IMG/VR virus record: IMGVR_UViG_3300027749_000165
Span: 1-49,174 of that record
Direction: 5' to 3' (one strand)
DNA: 49,174 bases
Source of the DNA: a virus
In this document: positions 39,331 to 48,036 of the stretch, one piece after another
Layout of the letters: each line of letters begins with the position of its first letter
Position numbering within the stretch: position 1 is the stretch's first letter
Translations under genes and position numbers: made by a program
Notes under the pieces: generated by a model
Database searches by the model: none
The model's input: only the letters and a program-made list of their open reading frames with translations
Told to the model about the DNA's origin: nothing

Positions 39331-40611
39331 ATGGAAGACACCGAAAACACAGTACCCGAAATCACCGCTGCTAACCCAGATGGTGGAGCCGAAAACCTAA
39401 ACGCTGATCCAATCAGCCCAGCAACTCATGAGTCAATCGACTCGCTTCTTGACGAAGCGGAGCGCGAGACTGGAGTAGATACGATAACCGAACCAACACA
39501 AACACATGAAGATAACTCAACTCTTGAAGAGCTTGGCAACGAGCCTGTACAAGCACCTGTGGAACCATCCGTGGAACCATCTGCCCAACCTGAAGCCCCT
39601 ACACAGCCAGCGCAGCCCGAAGTCCAAATCGATCCCGAAATCCTCGCCATCGAACACCCGCGCAACCTCTCAGAAAAAAACCAAAACAACTGGAGGAAGC
39701 TCCAAGAAACCGCCAGCCTCTACAAAAGCCAAGCCGCCGAAGCAGAAGTCCTCCGGCAGAGACTAGCAGAAGCGGAGCAGCGTCAGACTCAGACACCTCA
39801 AGATTACGAGGAGCTTAAAAAGTTTAAGCAGATCTTTGATATCAAGAACGATCCTGAGTTTCAGAGTAAGTATTCTCAGCCAATCGAAAGCGCAAAACAA
39901 AGCATCTACAACACCATGAAAAAGCATGGAGCAACGGATGAGGTAATCGCTTCCATCGAGAAAGCTGGTGGCCCTGACAAGATTGATGACGGATGGTGGA
40001 GGCAGACTATTGATAAGCTGCCGATGATTGATCAGGAAAAGATCAAACGTGGCCTTGGAGATGTCAGCGAGCTTAAAGAAAAACAAGATAGTGAAATCAA
40101 GTATGCCGCAGAGCATGGAGAAGAGATCCTAGCTCAACGCCAGAACGAGTCTAAGGAATGGTATCAAAAGGAAACAACTGAGATTGATAACTATGTGGAC
40201 AACATCACAAAAGAAGTTCCTTGGGCTAGGTACAAGCAATTTACTGGCAACGAGACTATGGAGCAGGTCGAGCAGATTAAGTCTCATAACAATATTGTTG
40301 CAGATCTTCATCAGAAGTTTAACAGCGCACTGTGGCCTCAGACAGCCGGAGAGCGTGCGGCAGTAGCAGCGGCAGCAGTTCTTAGTCACCAGCTAACAGG
40401 CCAACTAAGGGCAGAACAGGAGTCTAAAGCACAGCTTCAGGCAGAATTGGCTAGGCTGTCCGACGAGAACAGCAGGATCAAGGCTTCCGGCAAGATGCCA
40501 AAGAGTAGCATTAGCACCCCTGCATCTGTTAAGAACAATGACATGAACAGCAGGATCAAGATGAATGCCAGCGATGCCATTGATCTAGGTCTTGACGAGG
40601 CTGGATACTAA
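39331..40611 (+). CDS. Scaffolding-like protein, 426 aa
   Basis: The 426-aa protein fits a scaffold by position (after portal, before capsid) and by composition. It has an acidic, Pro-rich N-terminal 110 residues, then coiled-coil-rich segments (AAEAEVLRQRLAEAEQRQTQ; QLRAEQESKAQLQAELARLS), and a C-terminal basic/polar tail likely to bind capsid. Scaffolds guide prohead assembly and are then removed or cleaved. No prohead protease is found nearby, so removal may be by exit or by another protease, such as the zincins in this window. Confidence 0.65.
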   Translation: MEDTENTVPEITAANPDGGAENLNADPISPATHESIDSLLDEAERETGVDTITEPTQTHEDNSTLEELGNEPVQAPVEPSVEPSAQPEAPTQPAQPEVQIDPEILAIEHPRNLSEKNQNNWRKLQETASLYKSQAAEAEVLRQRLAEAEQRQTQTPQDYEELKKFKQIFDIKNDPEFQSKYSQPIESAKQSIYNTMKKHGATDEVIASIEKAGGPDKIDDGWWRQTIDKLPMIDQEKIKRGLGDVSELKEKQDSEIKYAAEHGEEILAQRQNESKEWYQKETTEIDNYVDNITKEVPWARYKQFTGNETMEQVEQIKSHNNIVADLHQKFNSALWPQTAGERAAVAAAAVLSHQLTGQLRAEQESKAQLQAELARLSDENSRIKASGKMPKSSISTPASVKNNDMNSRIKMNASDAIDLGLDEAGY

Positions 40612-40613
40612 TT

Positions 40614-41654
40614 ATGGCTATCCTAGATCCTATTATTACTCCATTACAGGAGAGGACGAATCGCGCTTTAGAATCACCAAACCCATTTCTAACTCCTGTT
40701 GGCCCTACTAGAAGGATTGACGGGAAGCCTGTGGAGCCTGTGCAGTCGTTTTTCACGGCGCAGCCTATGCCGACTGCCCCTGAGCCAGAAGCTGACGAAG
40801 ATGAAGGCCCAGACACCGCAATTGAGGATTCAGTAGAACCTGTGTTTCCTGAAGTTTCCGAAGAGGTTACGCAAGAAATCCCACCATCATTAGATAACCT
40901 TGAAGATCCAGTCGTGCAAAATCCAATCCATGAAAGTAGGTCGGTTGCCGGACTGCCTTCGTATCGTTGTGAATTTGCTGGTCGAGACATCTTTGTTGGG
41001 TTTCCTTGTTATAAGACAACAAATCCAGTTACTGCTTTTGCCATGATTGCAATGGCATTGGACTTTGGACGCGACAAGATCCGATTTGACATGGCAATTG
41101 GTGACAGCAAGATCGAACACGCACGCAATCGCCTCGCTCATAAATTCTTAGAAACTGACGCTAAGTGGATGCTGATGATTGACGACGATATCATCCCATG
41201 TATCGGAAGGCCGGAGTGGTCAAGGTATTGGGTGCAGAATGCAAGGGGTCTTGCTGATCTTCCGTTACAGCGTCACGTTATTCACCGACTAATTGGAGCA
41301 GGAAAGACACTAGTGGGTGCTTCATACTTTGGCAGGCAAGAAGGTGGCGCACTCATGGCAAGCGACCAGTTACTAGCTCCTCGCGCTCGCTTGTACGAGG
41401 ACAAGGTAGTTGAAGTTGACTGGGTAGCCACAGGGTGCATCCTAATTCACCGAAAGGTATTTGAAGACATCCGCGCAAAGTTTGGTGACGAGCTAAAGAT
41501 TGACGTTCCAGATTACGATTACGATTTCTTTCGACCATTTGATAGCGCACATGGCGAGGATGTTTCATTCTGCAAACGTGCAAAGCAAGCAGGTCATCAA
41601 CCTCACCTAGACTTAGGACTCCCAGTGTCACACCTTGGTTACAAAACTTATTAA
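40614..41654 (+). CDS. GT-A-like glycosyltransferase
   Basis: The first 110 residues are acidic and Pro-rich with no fold. The catalytic part then starts at RDIFVGFPCYKTTNPVTAFA. It carries a DDD metal motif at D190-192 (LMIDDDIIP), WVATGCILIHRKVF, and a C-terminal GEDVSFCKRAKQAGHQPHLD then LPVSHLGYKTY, as in phage GT-A enzymes. It probably transfers a sugar from a nucleotide donor, to protein or lipid. First of five consecutive glycosyltransferase-like genes between scaffold and capsid. Confidence 0.75.
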   Translation: MAILDPIITPLQERTNRALESPNPFLTPVGPTRRIDGKPVEPVQSFFTAQPMPTAPEPEADEDEGPDTAIEDSVEPVFPEVSEEVTQEIPPSLDNLEDPVVQNPIHESRSVAGLPSYRCEFAGRDIFVGFPCYKTTNPVTAFAMIAMALDFGRDKIRFDMAIGDSKIEHARNRLAHKFLETDAKWMLMIDDDIIPCIGRPEWSRYWVQNARGLADLPLQRHVIHRLIGAGKTLVGASYFGRQEGGALMASDQLLAPRARLYEDKVVEVDWVATGCILIHRKVFEDIRAKFGDELKIDVPDYDYDFFRPFDSAHGEDVSFCKRAKQAGHQPHLDLGLPVSHLGYKTY

Positions 41655-41656
41655 AC

Positions 41657-42262
41657 ATGAAAAACATATACGCATATTATGAATCAATCTCTCACGCTAA
41701 TCAGGCAGAGGAATTTAATTGTGCTAATTATTGGAAGCATAGCTGGACAGCTAATGGCTGGAATCCAGAAATGATGAATAGAACGCACTCTCAAGCAAGC
41801 CCGTTATACATAAAATTACAGGCAAAACTAGTAAAGCAAGCATCAGAAATGCCTATGGAACTTAGAAATAAAGTCCAGTGGATTACTGCTAGATTTTCAA
41901 GATGGTGTGCCTTACACGCTGCCGGAGGAGGGTGGATGTCTGACTACGATGTCGCCAATCTTGGTTTCAAGCCAGAGCAGGCCGCAGAATATGAAAAGGA
42001 CGCTACCATTCAGATCAACGAGGTCGTCCCTGCGTATGTGTTCTATGCAACGCAAGACCATTGCGCTAACGCAATAAAGAAGTTCATTAATGATGATCTG
42101 ATTGAAGGTGATAGCGTTCTTCCAGAGGCTCATATATTGGGAGTTCGCAGTTCATTGTATCCTATTTTGCCACTATTGCATCACGCAAAGTCAACAAACG
42201 AAGAAAAGCGTTCTGACATCATGAAAGCATTGACAACTCCTACAGATGAAAAGCCCATTTAG
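41657..42262 (+). CDS. GT32-like glycosyltransferase
   Basis: The 201-aa protein shows the sugar-binding region motif: LRNKVQWITARFSRWCALHA then GGGWMSDYDV, where GGGxxSDxD corresponds to the DxD of GT32/Gly_transf_sug proteins. The N-terminus is YAYYESISHANQAEEFNCAN. It is AT-richer than the head genes. It overlaps the next gene by 17 bases, so the two are likely co-translated. Confidence 0.6.
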   Translation: MKNIYAYYESISHANQAEEFNCANYWKHSWTANGWNPEMMNRTHSQASPLYIKLQAKLVKQASEMPMELRNKVQWITARFSRWCALHAAGGGWMSDYDVANLGFKPEQAAEYEKDATIQINEVVPAYVFYATQDHCANAIKKFINDDLIEGDSVLPEAHILGVRSSLYPILPLLHHAKSTNEEKRSDIMKALTTPTDEKPI

Positions 42263-42980
42263 CAGACGCATCACATTTGTTCACACTGGTCACATTGGTG
42301 ATATCATCGCCTTTTTGCCTGTGTTTAATGCGATGGGAGGCACGAATTTAATGATCCGTGATGAGCCTTGGATGATACCGATGAGCGGGTACAAGTATGA
42401 ATCGCTAAAGCCATTGCTTGAAAGCCAAGGAATAGAAGTTTCTTTTAATATGGCATCGTCAATAGACTACGATGTTTCTGGATGGAGGGAATGCTATGAA
42501 CACACAATATCATTAATAGACGCTCAGGCAAGATTCTTAAACGTAGTCCCAAGAGGAAACGGATATTTTGAAGTGACCAAACCTTGGATCAATGTAGATC
42601 CTGATCCGTTAACAAAACAACGTGTTATTATTAACAGAACACACAGATACAGAAACCCAAATTTTCCTTGGAGTAATGTTCTTAAACACTTTGGAGATAG
42701 AGCATTGTTTATTGGAACAGAACAAGAGCATTTAAGTTTTCTTTGTGAAGTTGGAAACATAGAGCATTATAAAACAGAAAGCTGCCTTGATGTAGCAAAG
42801 GCTATTGAAGGATCAGAATTCTTTGTTGGAAATCAATCTAGTGCCTTCTGGATAGCGGCAGCATTGCATAAACCATTACTACAGGAGATGGATCTAGTAG
42901 TAACCAACAGTGTTGTTCCATTTGAAGGGGCAATGTATCCATACGATTGCAATGTTGATTTTGATAAACTACCAAAATGA
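42246..42980 (+). CDS. GT9-like (GT-B) glycosyltransferase
   Basis: The 244-aa protein carries GT-B signs: VHTGHIGDIIAFLPVFNAMG, later VIINRTHRYRNPNFPW, LFIGTEQEH, and EFFVGNQSSAFWIAAALHKP near the C-terminus, as in ADP-heptose transferases (family 9). The donor is uncertain. A-rich coding suggests recent acquisition. The start ATG 42246 lies in the end of the previous gene. Confidence 0.65.
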   Translation: MKSPFSRRITFVHTGHIGDIIAFLPVFNAMGGTNLMIRDEPWMIPMSGYKYESLKPLLESQGIEVSFNMASSIDYDVSGWRECYEHTISLIDAQARFLNVVPRGNGYFEVTKPWINVDPDPLTKQRVIINRTHRYRNPNFPWSNVLKHFGDRALFIGTEQEHLSFLCEVGNIEHYKTESCLDVAKAIEGSEFFVGNQSSAFWIAAALHKPLLQEMDLVVTNSVVPFEGAMYPYDCNVDFDKLPK

Positions 42981-43603
42981 AAACCCTCCTATTCTGTACA
43001 TCATACAGCGACTCCAAAGCTACATGGGATGGTAGATACAAGTCTTGGTATGATTACTATTCAAATTCAAAGATCAAACACGACCAAATAGTAATATTTG
43101 ATGACGCTAGTCCAGTAGAGCCAGACTTTTGCAAAGATGGAGAATATTTTAGGTTCTCAACCCATCTAGGAAGACAGGCGCACTTAGACTACGGAGGATG
43201 GTATAGGAGCTTTGCAATGGCTGCAAAGTATGCACAGGAGAATGGGTTTAATAAAATAATCCACGCAGAGTCAGACGCTTATCTTCTATCAGATAAAATA
43301 ATCGACGTTGTTAACTTTCTTCAATCAGGATGGCACACATTCTGGTGTCCGCTCCATAATCTACACGAATCAGCAATTCAAGTAATCTGCCAAGATCAAA
43401 TTCAAACATACAGGGACTTCACCGACAAATCATACGATGTGTATAGGAATCAGCTAATAGACAGAATGCTCCCATATACTGGTGTCCACGGAATATTCAA
43501 AGGAGATAGGTATGGAGAATACTTAGATCACATTCCTATTGGAGCAGACTTCTCATGTCAGACCAGTGTGGAGATGATTAATAACTGGAAAGCCAAACGC
43601 TAG
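42977..43603 (+). CDS. GT-A-like sugar transferase, 208 aa
   Basis: Starts TLLFCTSYSDSKATWDGRYK, with IVIFDDASPVEPDFC and later IIHAESDAYLLS, where ESDAY is a DxD-like metal motif. The N-terminal Rossmann-like part and acidic motif fit GT-A enzymes without a clear family. It overlaps the preceding stop (ATGA) and ends tail to tail with the minus-strand gene, sharing four bases. Confidence 0.55.
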   Translation: MKTLLFCTSYSDSKATWDGRYKSWYDYYSNSKIKHDQIVIFDDASPVEPDFCKDGEYFRFSTHLGRQAHLDYGGWYRSFAMAAKYAQENGFNKIIHAESDAYLLSDKIIDVVNFLQSGWHTFWCPLHNLHESAIQVICQDQIQTYRDFTDKSYDVYRNQLIDRMLPYTGVHGIFKGDRYGEYLDHIPIGADFSCQTSVEMINNWKAKR

Positions 43604-44268
43604 TCTTTCCAAGTAATTTTTGTTCTAACGTGGGAGAAGTTTGCTGCCTCTTGCATAGCCCACTTCAGTATATCAGCCCTAGTCTTAGTTGGAAACCCTA
43701 GCGCATGAATTACCCAATCTCCGGCTTGCCAGCTTGACTCGCAAGGAATCCTGAATATCTCATCTCCTTCTCTGCGATAAGGCAGATATGTGCTATTCAT
43801 ATGTCTGGCAGGCATTACCTTTAGCCTGTCCAAGCAATGAATCGCAACATGGTTTTGCCAAAGCCAACCATGAGAACACCATTCATCACGATCAGCTATT
43901 ACCTTATCTATAAGGCCAATACACTCAGGTGTATTTTTCCAGATCATCACATCGTTGTTGATGGGATTATTTCCTAAGCACTCTTGAGATATGACGGCCC
44001 TTGGATCTCCAAGTTCAGCCATATCCTGTATTTTGATGTCAAAGTTGGTAAATGCAGTGTCGCAACCCATTGCCATAACTAAATCGTTTTTTGAAATCCT
44101 ATCTTTTATTGTCTGTAGAAACAGAATGTGATTGTCGGTGTTAAAATCAATATCAAGGTTCTCAAACTCGTATCCGTGTTTGTCACAGTACCGCTGTTTA
44201 AGAACCGAAGACACAGAATTCAATTCTGATATTCTTTCTGAGAAATTAGATAGGACTAGTATTTTCAT
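43600..44268 (-). CDS. GT34-like glycosyltransferase (minus strand)
   Basis: The 222-aa protein begins MKILVLSNFSERISELN, then YCDKHGYEFENLD and DLVMAMGCDTAFTNFDIKIQ with D70, matching GT34 (MNN10/GMA12) enzymes: YCxxHGY, MxxDxDxxxTN, later WKNTPECIGLID and DWVIHALGFPTKTR. It is one of only two minus-strand genes accepted here. Its own promoter would lie in the capsid leader (right of 44268). It may be a separate acquisition. Confidence 0.7.
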   Translation of the reverse strand: MKILVLSNFSERISELNSVSSVLKQRYCDKHGYEFENLDIDFNTDNHILFLQTIKDRISKNDLVMAMGCDTAFTNFDIKIQDMAELGDPRAVISQECLGNNPINNDVMIWKNTPECIGLIDKVIADRDEWCSHGWLWQNHVAIHCLDRLKVMPARHMNSTYLPYRREGDEIFRIPCESSWQAGDWVIHALGFPTKTRADILKWAMQEAANFSHVRTKITWKD

Positions 44269-44295
44269 TAATTTATAATACTACATAAATAAGTA

Positions 44296-44324
44296 TTGAC
44301 CATCTATTAGATATTCCCTAATAG
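44296..44324 (+). promoter_or_regulatory. Promoter of the major capsid gene
   Basis: TTGACC at 44296-44301 and TAATAG at 44319-44324 are separated by 17 bp. Inside, CTATTAG (44304-44310) and CTAATAG (44318-44324) form a perfect 7-bp inverted repeat covering the -10. A leader of about 205 bases follows with a hairpin TCTCG-CACG-CGAGA and AGCGACA/TGTCGCT pairs. The -10 matches that at 30502. Confidence 0.65.
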
Positions 44325-44536
44325 TTCCCATAGTTCGGTATGACTCCTCCGTATGGGGTTGGCTTGGTGAAAGCCACAGACATTCACTAATACAGGCCGC
44401 AAACAAATGCTTTCAGCGTGCCGGAAAGCGACACCAAACCAAACTTCGTATCGTTCTCGCACGCGAGATCCGTACACCCTTGGGGTTGTCGCTTCCAAAT
44501 GGTTGTGACTACTTCAAGTCAACCAAACCAAACAAA

Positions 44537-45751
44537 ATGGCAGATACCAACAATTGTATCCCTCTTGCGACGATTCAAAACTTCGCCAGTAAGGATATTT
44601 CTCGCATCATCGGGCAGATCGCTAAAGTTCTTGCTCGCAAATCACCCTACATCAATTCCATTGATGGTGGCACGCTTCCGAATGTCTCTGACTCGGTTCG
44701 TAGCATCGTTGAGGAAATGGCAGTTCCTGCATCCTCTCTTGCAGCTCCTCTGTTCGTTGACGACCTTTCGCTTTGCGGCGTTGGCGCGACTCCTGACGTT
44801 GTGGGTAGCACTGAGTATCAGTTCAAACTTGAAACCCTCCGTGGTGCTGGCCCTCGTGTTTGCGTGAAGCAGGCTCGTACTGCATTCAAGGGTTCTTATC
44901 TCCAAGCCCAAGTATCGCTTGAGAAGACCATCCTCCAGATCATCAACGCTGATATTCGTTATCAGTATCTGTATCAGTCTGGAGTTAAGTATGTTGTAAA
45001 CACCACTCGTTCTTTCAATCAGAACCTCACTGGCGATATGCAGCGTATTAACCAAAAGTTTGCTCAGATCCTTCCTGATGGCCCTCTGAACTTCAAGACC
45101 CTGTATCGCATCGGAACCTTCCTTCGTGAAGAGATGCTTGCAGAGCCTTTTGCTTCTAAGGACGGAGAGTTCTTCCAAGTTATGCTTGGTGCAGACGCAA
45201 TTGAAAACATCCGCAACGATGCGGACGTTAAAGAGGATCTTCTGTATCTCACCGCTGGTAGCTTCAAGCTCGGCGAGGACAGCATCTCCGGCTATCAGTT
45301 CCAAGGCTATCGTGGCTTTGCGTTCGGTATTGATCAGCAGCCACTTCGTGCATCTGGTTTTGATCTGAACGGAGATCTGATTCTTATCAACCCAATCGTT
45401 AGCGAGAAAGTAACAAACGGCTTTGCTCAACGCCGAAACCCTGCATGGGTCAATGCTTCCTACGAGGTTGGTTTCGTCATCGCTGGCGAGGCTTTCAAGC
45501 GTCTGGTTCCTGAGACTTATGTTGGTGAAGGTACATTCCGCTTCGCTCCTCAGCTCGCTATGGGTGAACTTGAGTGGACTTACTTCCGCGACAACGATTG
45601 TAACCTCTATGGTGACTTCGGTCAGCACATCTACCAAATTCAGCGTGCGATTCAGCCGATTCGCCCTCAGAACGTGGTTCCTGTTCTGTACAAGCGTTGC
45701 CCATTTGATGGTCAGCCTCTCCCTTGCAGCACTAGCTCGACTGGTCTGTAA
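44537..45751 (+). CDS. Major capsid protein
   Basis: I start it at ATG 44537 (MADTNNCIPLATIQNFASKD); an in-frame ATG at 44480 lies in the structured leader. It is 404 aa, the normal length for HK97-fold capsid subunits. Head genes flank it: scaffold upstream, a hairpin terminator downstream. The coding sequence has strongly biased, highly expressed style (CGT, GGT, TTC preferred). Residues 15-150 (KVLARKSPYINSIDGGTLPN; GVGATPDVVGSTEYQFKLET) resemble phage MCP N-arm and E-loop by eye. HK97 fold not proven. Confidence 0.65.
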   Translation: MADTNNCIPLATIQNFASKDISRIIGQIAKVLARKSPYINSIDGGTLPNVSDSVRSIVEEMAVPASSLAAPLFVDDLSLCGVGATPDVVGSTEYQFKLETLRGAGPRVCVKQARTAFKGSYLQAQVSLEKTILQIINADIRYQYLYQSGVKYVVNTTRSFNQNLTGDMQRINQKFAQILPDGPLNFKTLYRIGTFLREEMLAEPFASKDGEFFQVMLGADAIENIRNDADVKEDLLYLTAGSFKLGEDSISGYQFQGYRGFAFGIDQQPLRASGFDLNGDLILINPIVSEKVTNGFAQRRNPAWVNASYEVGFVIAGEAFKRLVPETYVGEGTFRFAPQLAMGELEWTYFRDNDCNLYGDFGQHIYQIQRAIQPIRPQNVVPVLYKRCPFDGQPLPCSTSSTGL

Positions 45752-45763
45752 TAGTTAGTTATC

Positions 45764-45799
45764 GGTGGCTGGAGTGAGTTAATACTTGCTCCAGCTACC
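45764..45799. terminator. Hairpin after the capsid gene
   Basis: GGTGGCTGGAG (45764-45774) pairs with CTCCAGCTACC (45789-45799), 11 bp with one G-U pair, loop of 14 bases. It follows the capsid stop by 12 bases. There is no T-tract, so it may attenuate or protect the mRNA end rather than terminate fully. Confidence 0.6.
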
Positions 45800-45823
45800 T
45801 CAACTGATTATTAACTAATTGCT

Positions 45824-47608
45824 ATGGATATTCCCGCGACACTAGATACGGCAAAGTTTAGGCAACTTGTATTGCAAGGGATTGGTAGCTTGAGTGGTGG
45901 GAGTGGAGCAGCTACTAGCACGAACACAGCGGTTGGGCCTGATGGAGTTACTAGGGTTCCGTTGCAAGTAAATGCTGATGGAGAGCTAAAGGTAAACGTA
46001 GAAGCAAGCATCAATGCAGATCTCACGTTGATTGAGAACAAGCTGGATACGATTATTGGGATTGAGACACCGCAAGCGGCAGACGTTTCTGCGATTAAGA
46101 CAAAACTTAATAATAGCATTGCAGTAACGGGAACCTTCTACCAAGCAACACAGCCAGTATCACTTGCTTCTGTTCCTTCTCACGCAGTAACCAACGCAGG
46201 AACATTTGCTGTTCAGAATACAGCGGCTACTCCTGCCGGAACTAATTTCATTGGAAGTGTCAATCCTGATTCTACAGGAAGCGGTTCGGTAACAACCAGT
46301 GTCCCATTTGTTGTAACAGTTACTAATTCTGGAACGCTTGCATTTCAGTCTGATGCGGCAGCAACTGGAACGGTAACTATTGAAGCATCCGTTGATGGGA
46401 CAGCTTACACAGCCACTACTTACACTGCACTTGCCACTGGCAATACTTCTTCTAGCTTTAATGCGGCTACTGCTACTATTGGACAGATAGACACCTCTGG
46501 ATTTAAGAATATCCGCTTTAGGTCAAACACGATTGTTGGAACTGTTGGAATAACTTACAATCTAAGTAAGAATGTCAGCAATGTGATGTTGGACAATCCG
46601 TTGCCAGCAGGAACAAATGCGATTGGCTCTATTACAAACACAGCATTTACGGCAAACGCAGGGACGAACCTTAATACTTCGGCACTGGCACTTGAGTCGG
46701 GTGGAAATCTTGCGACTGTGGCAACAAAGATGAGTGATGGGACACAGACAACTAAAGTGGTCAACGGAGCAAACACGCTGGCGGTTGATTCTCTTGGTGC
46801 GGCGACTGTCAATAACGGAGCCAACCAGACATTTACTTATTCTACAACTTCTTCCATTGCGTCAGGAACAGTATTGCTTGGCCCATATACCTGCTCTGCA
46901 TATCGAAGTCTGTCGCTACACATCACATCATCATCAACTGGTACTTACCGAGTTGAGGTAAGTAACGACAATGCCAACTGGGCTTCAGTAGCAGGGCTTT
47001 TACATAATGCGAGTGGAACTGCCGCCAATCAATTTACATACCTGACAAATACAACTGGTTATACAGCAGGGACTGTGTTGGCCTACCCTTTGCAGGGAGT
47101 GGCGTTTGTTCGCGTGGTGGCAAATGCCGCTTTATCTGGGTCAACAAATGCGATTGCTATTTCTCTTTCACAGCAGGCGATTGTCACAACAGCAATATCA
47201 ATAAATAGTGGGCCAAACCCAGCTGAAGTGTCGCTAAAGACAACTCCCCAAGTTACTTCTGGTTTTTCTAATTACCACTCCAACATTTGTACAGCTTCCA
47301 CAAACTATACAAACGTAAAAAGCACTCAAACTCAAATTGGAACACTTATTTTAACAAACAGCTCGGCAACTTTTGCGTTTTTCCACTTATGCAATACTTC
47401 TGCCGCGCCCACATCTGCAACCGTCCCAATTGCAACAATCGGTGTTCCTCCAAATTCTAGCTTGGATTGCTCCACCAGTTACGCTGGATATAGGGTTTCT
47501 ACAGGGTTATCCTATTCGGTAACTGGGGCGATGGGAACAAATGCAATACCAGATGCCACGGCACTACTGGCGGCATCAACATTTTGCGTAAACATGACTT
47601 ATGCTTAA
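45824..47608 (+). CDS. Beta-rich virion protein, 594 aa
   Basis: The 594-aa protein is rich in Thr, Ser, Ala, Val and Gly with a short helical start (DTAKFRQLVLQGIGSL). Residues about 155-270 contain GTVTIEASVDGTAYTATTYT, then SSSFNAATATIGQIDTSGFK and NVMLDNPLPAGTNAIGS, repeated in the gene at 48037. Beta-sandwich content suggests a head decoration or fibre protein. It directly follows the capsid gene. No catalytic motif. Confidence 0.55.
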   Translation: MDIPATLDTAKFRQLVLQGIGSLSGGSGAATSTNTAVGPDGVTRVPLQVNADGELKVNVEASINADLTLIENKLDTIIGIETPQAADVSAIKTKLNNSIAVTGTFYQATQPVSLASVPSHAVTNAGTFAVQNTAATPAGTNFIGSVNPDSTGSGSVTTSVPFVVTVTNSGTLAFQSDAAATGTVTIEASVDGTAYTATTYTALATGNTSSSFNAATATIGQIDTSGFKNIRFRSNTIVGTVGITYNLSKNVSNVMLDNPLPAGTNAIGSITNTAFTANAGTNLNTSALALESGGNLATVATKMSDGTQTTKVVNGANTLAVDSLGAATVNNGANQTFTYSTTSSIASGTVLLGPYTCSAYRSLSLHITSSSTGTYRVEVSNDNANWASVAGLLHNASGTAANQFTYLTNTTGYTAGTVLAYPLQGVAFVRVVANAALSGSTNAIAISLSQQAIVTTAISINSGPNPAEVSLKTTPQVTSGFSNYHSNICTASTNYTNVKSTQTQIGTLILTNSSATFAFFHLCNTSAAPTSATVPIATIGVPPNSSLDCSTSYAGYRVSTGLSYSVTGAMGTNAIPDATALLAASTFCVNMTYA

Positions 47609-47810
47609 ACTAATCCTAAAAGCCACAGGCAACGAGTTGTTTGACCGCATTACCGTCTTAGTTAATGGAGAGGAAGGCAAAGTCACTGGATCTCCAATAA
47701 CTAATGGAAAGCAATTTTACCAAGCGGTTTTTCCTATTTATGGTGAAGAGGTTTGTTGGATTCCTTCCGAGTGTTGCGATGTAACGGAGATTGAAGATGC
47801 AACTACTTAA
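47601..47810 (+). CDS. Small hypothetical protein, 69 aa
   Basis: Beta-like product (MLKLILKATGNELFDRITVL, then GSPITNGKQFYQAVFPIYGE) with paired cysteines near the end (VCWIPSECCDV). It overlaps the previous gene by eight bases and the next by 20. The function is unknown. Confidence 0.55.
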   Translation: MLKLILKATGNELFDRITVLVNGEEGKVTGSPITNGKQFYQAVFPIYGEEVCWIPSECCDVTEIEDATT

Positions 47811-48021
47811 AGACCTCTGGCTTTTAATCAAAGTCTACCCACTAGCCAAGGCTAGTGTTTTATCACATTCAGATAGCCAGTACATTGGATCGGTCAGAAT
47901 GCAGATTGCTTACAATGAGGTGCGTACAGCTATCGTTAAATTAGGAATCCGTACTGACGACAACATTACTGGAGCTGTTGTTTATCTTGCAATATCACTA
48001 GCTTATTTGTTAAACAGATAA
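47791..48021 (+). CDS. Small helical protein, 76 aa
   Basis: Product with a hydrophobic start (MQLLKDLWLLIKVYPLAK) and a hydrophobic end (GAVVYLAISLAYLLNR). It is likely amphipathic or membrane-associated. Alternative start at the second ATG (47797). No family is recognised. Confidence 0.5.
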   Translation: MKMQLLKDLWLLIKVYPLAKASVLSHSDSQYIGSVRMQIAYNEVRTAIVKLGIRTDDNITGAVVYLAISLAYLLNR

Positions 48022-48036
48022 TTAACCAAAATCATT

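Noticed and set aside
44642-45637. 331-aa minus-strand frame across the capsid gene
   Set aside because: It mirrors the strongly biased capsid coding sequence, has no start context, and would overlap the whole gene, so it is a shadow.
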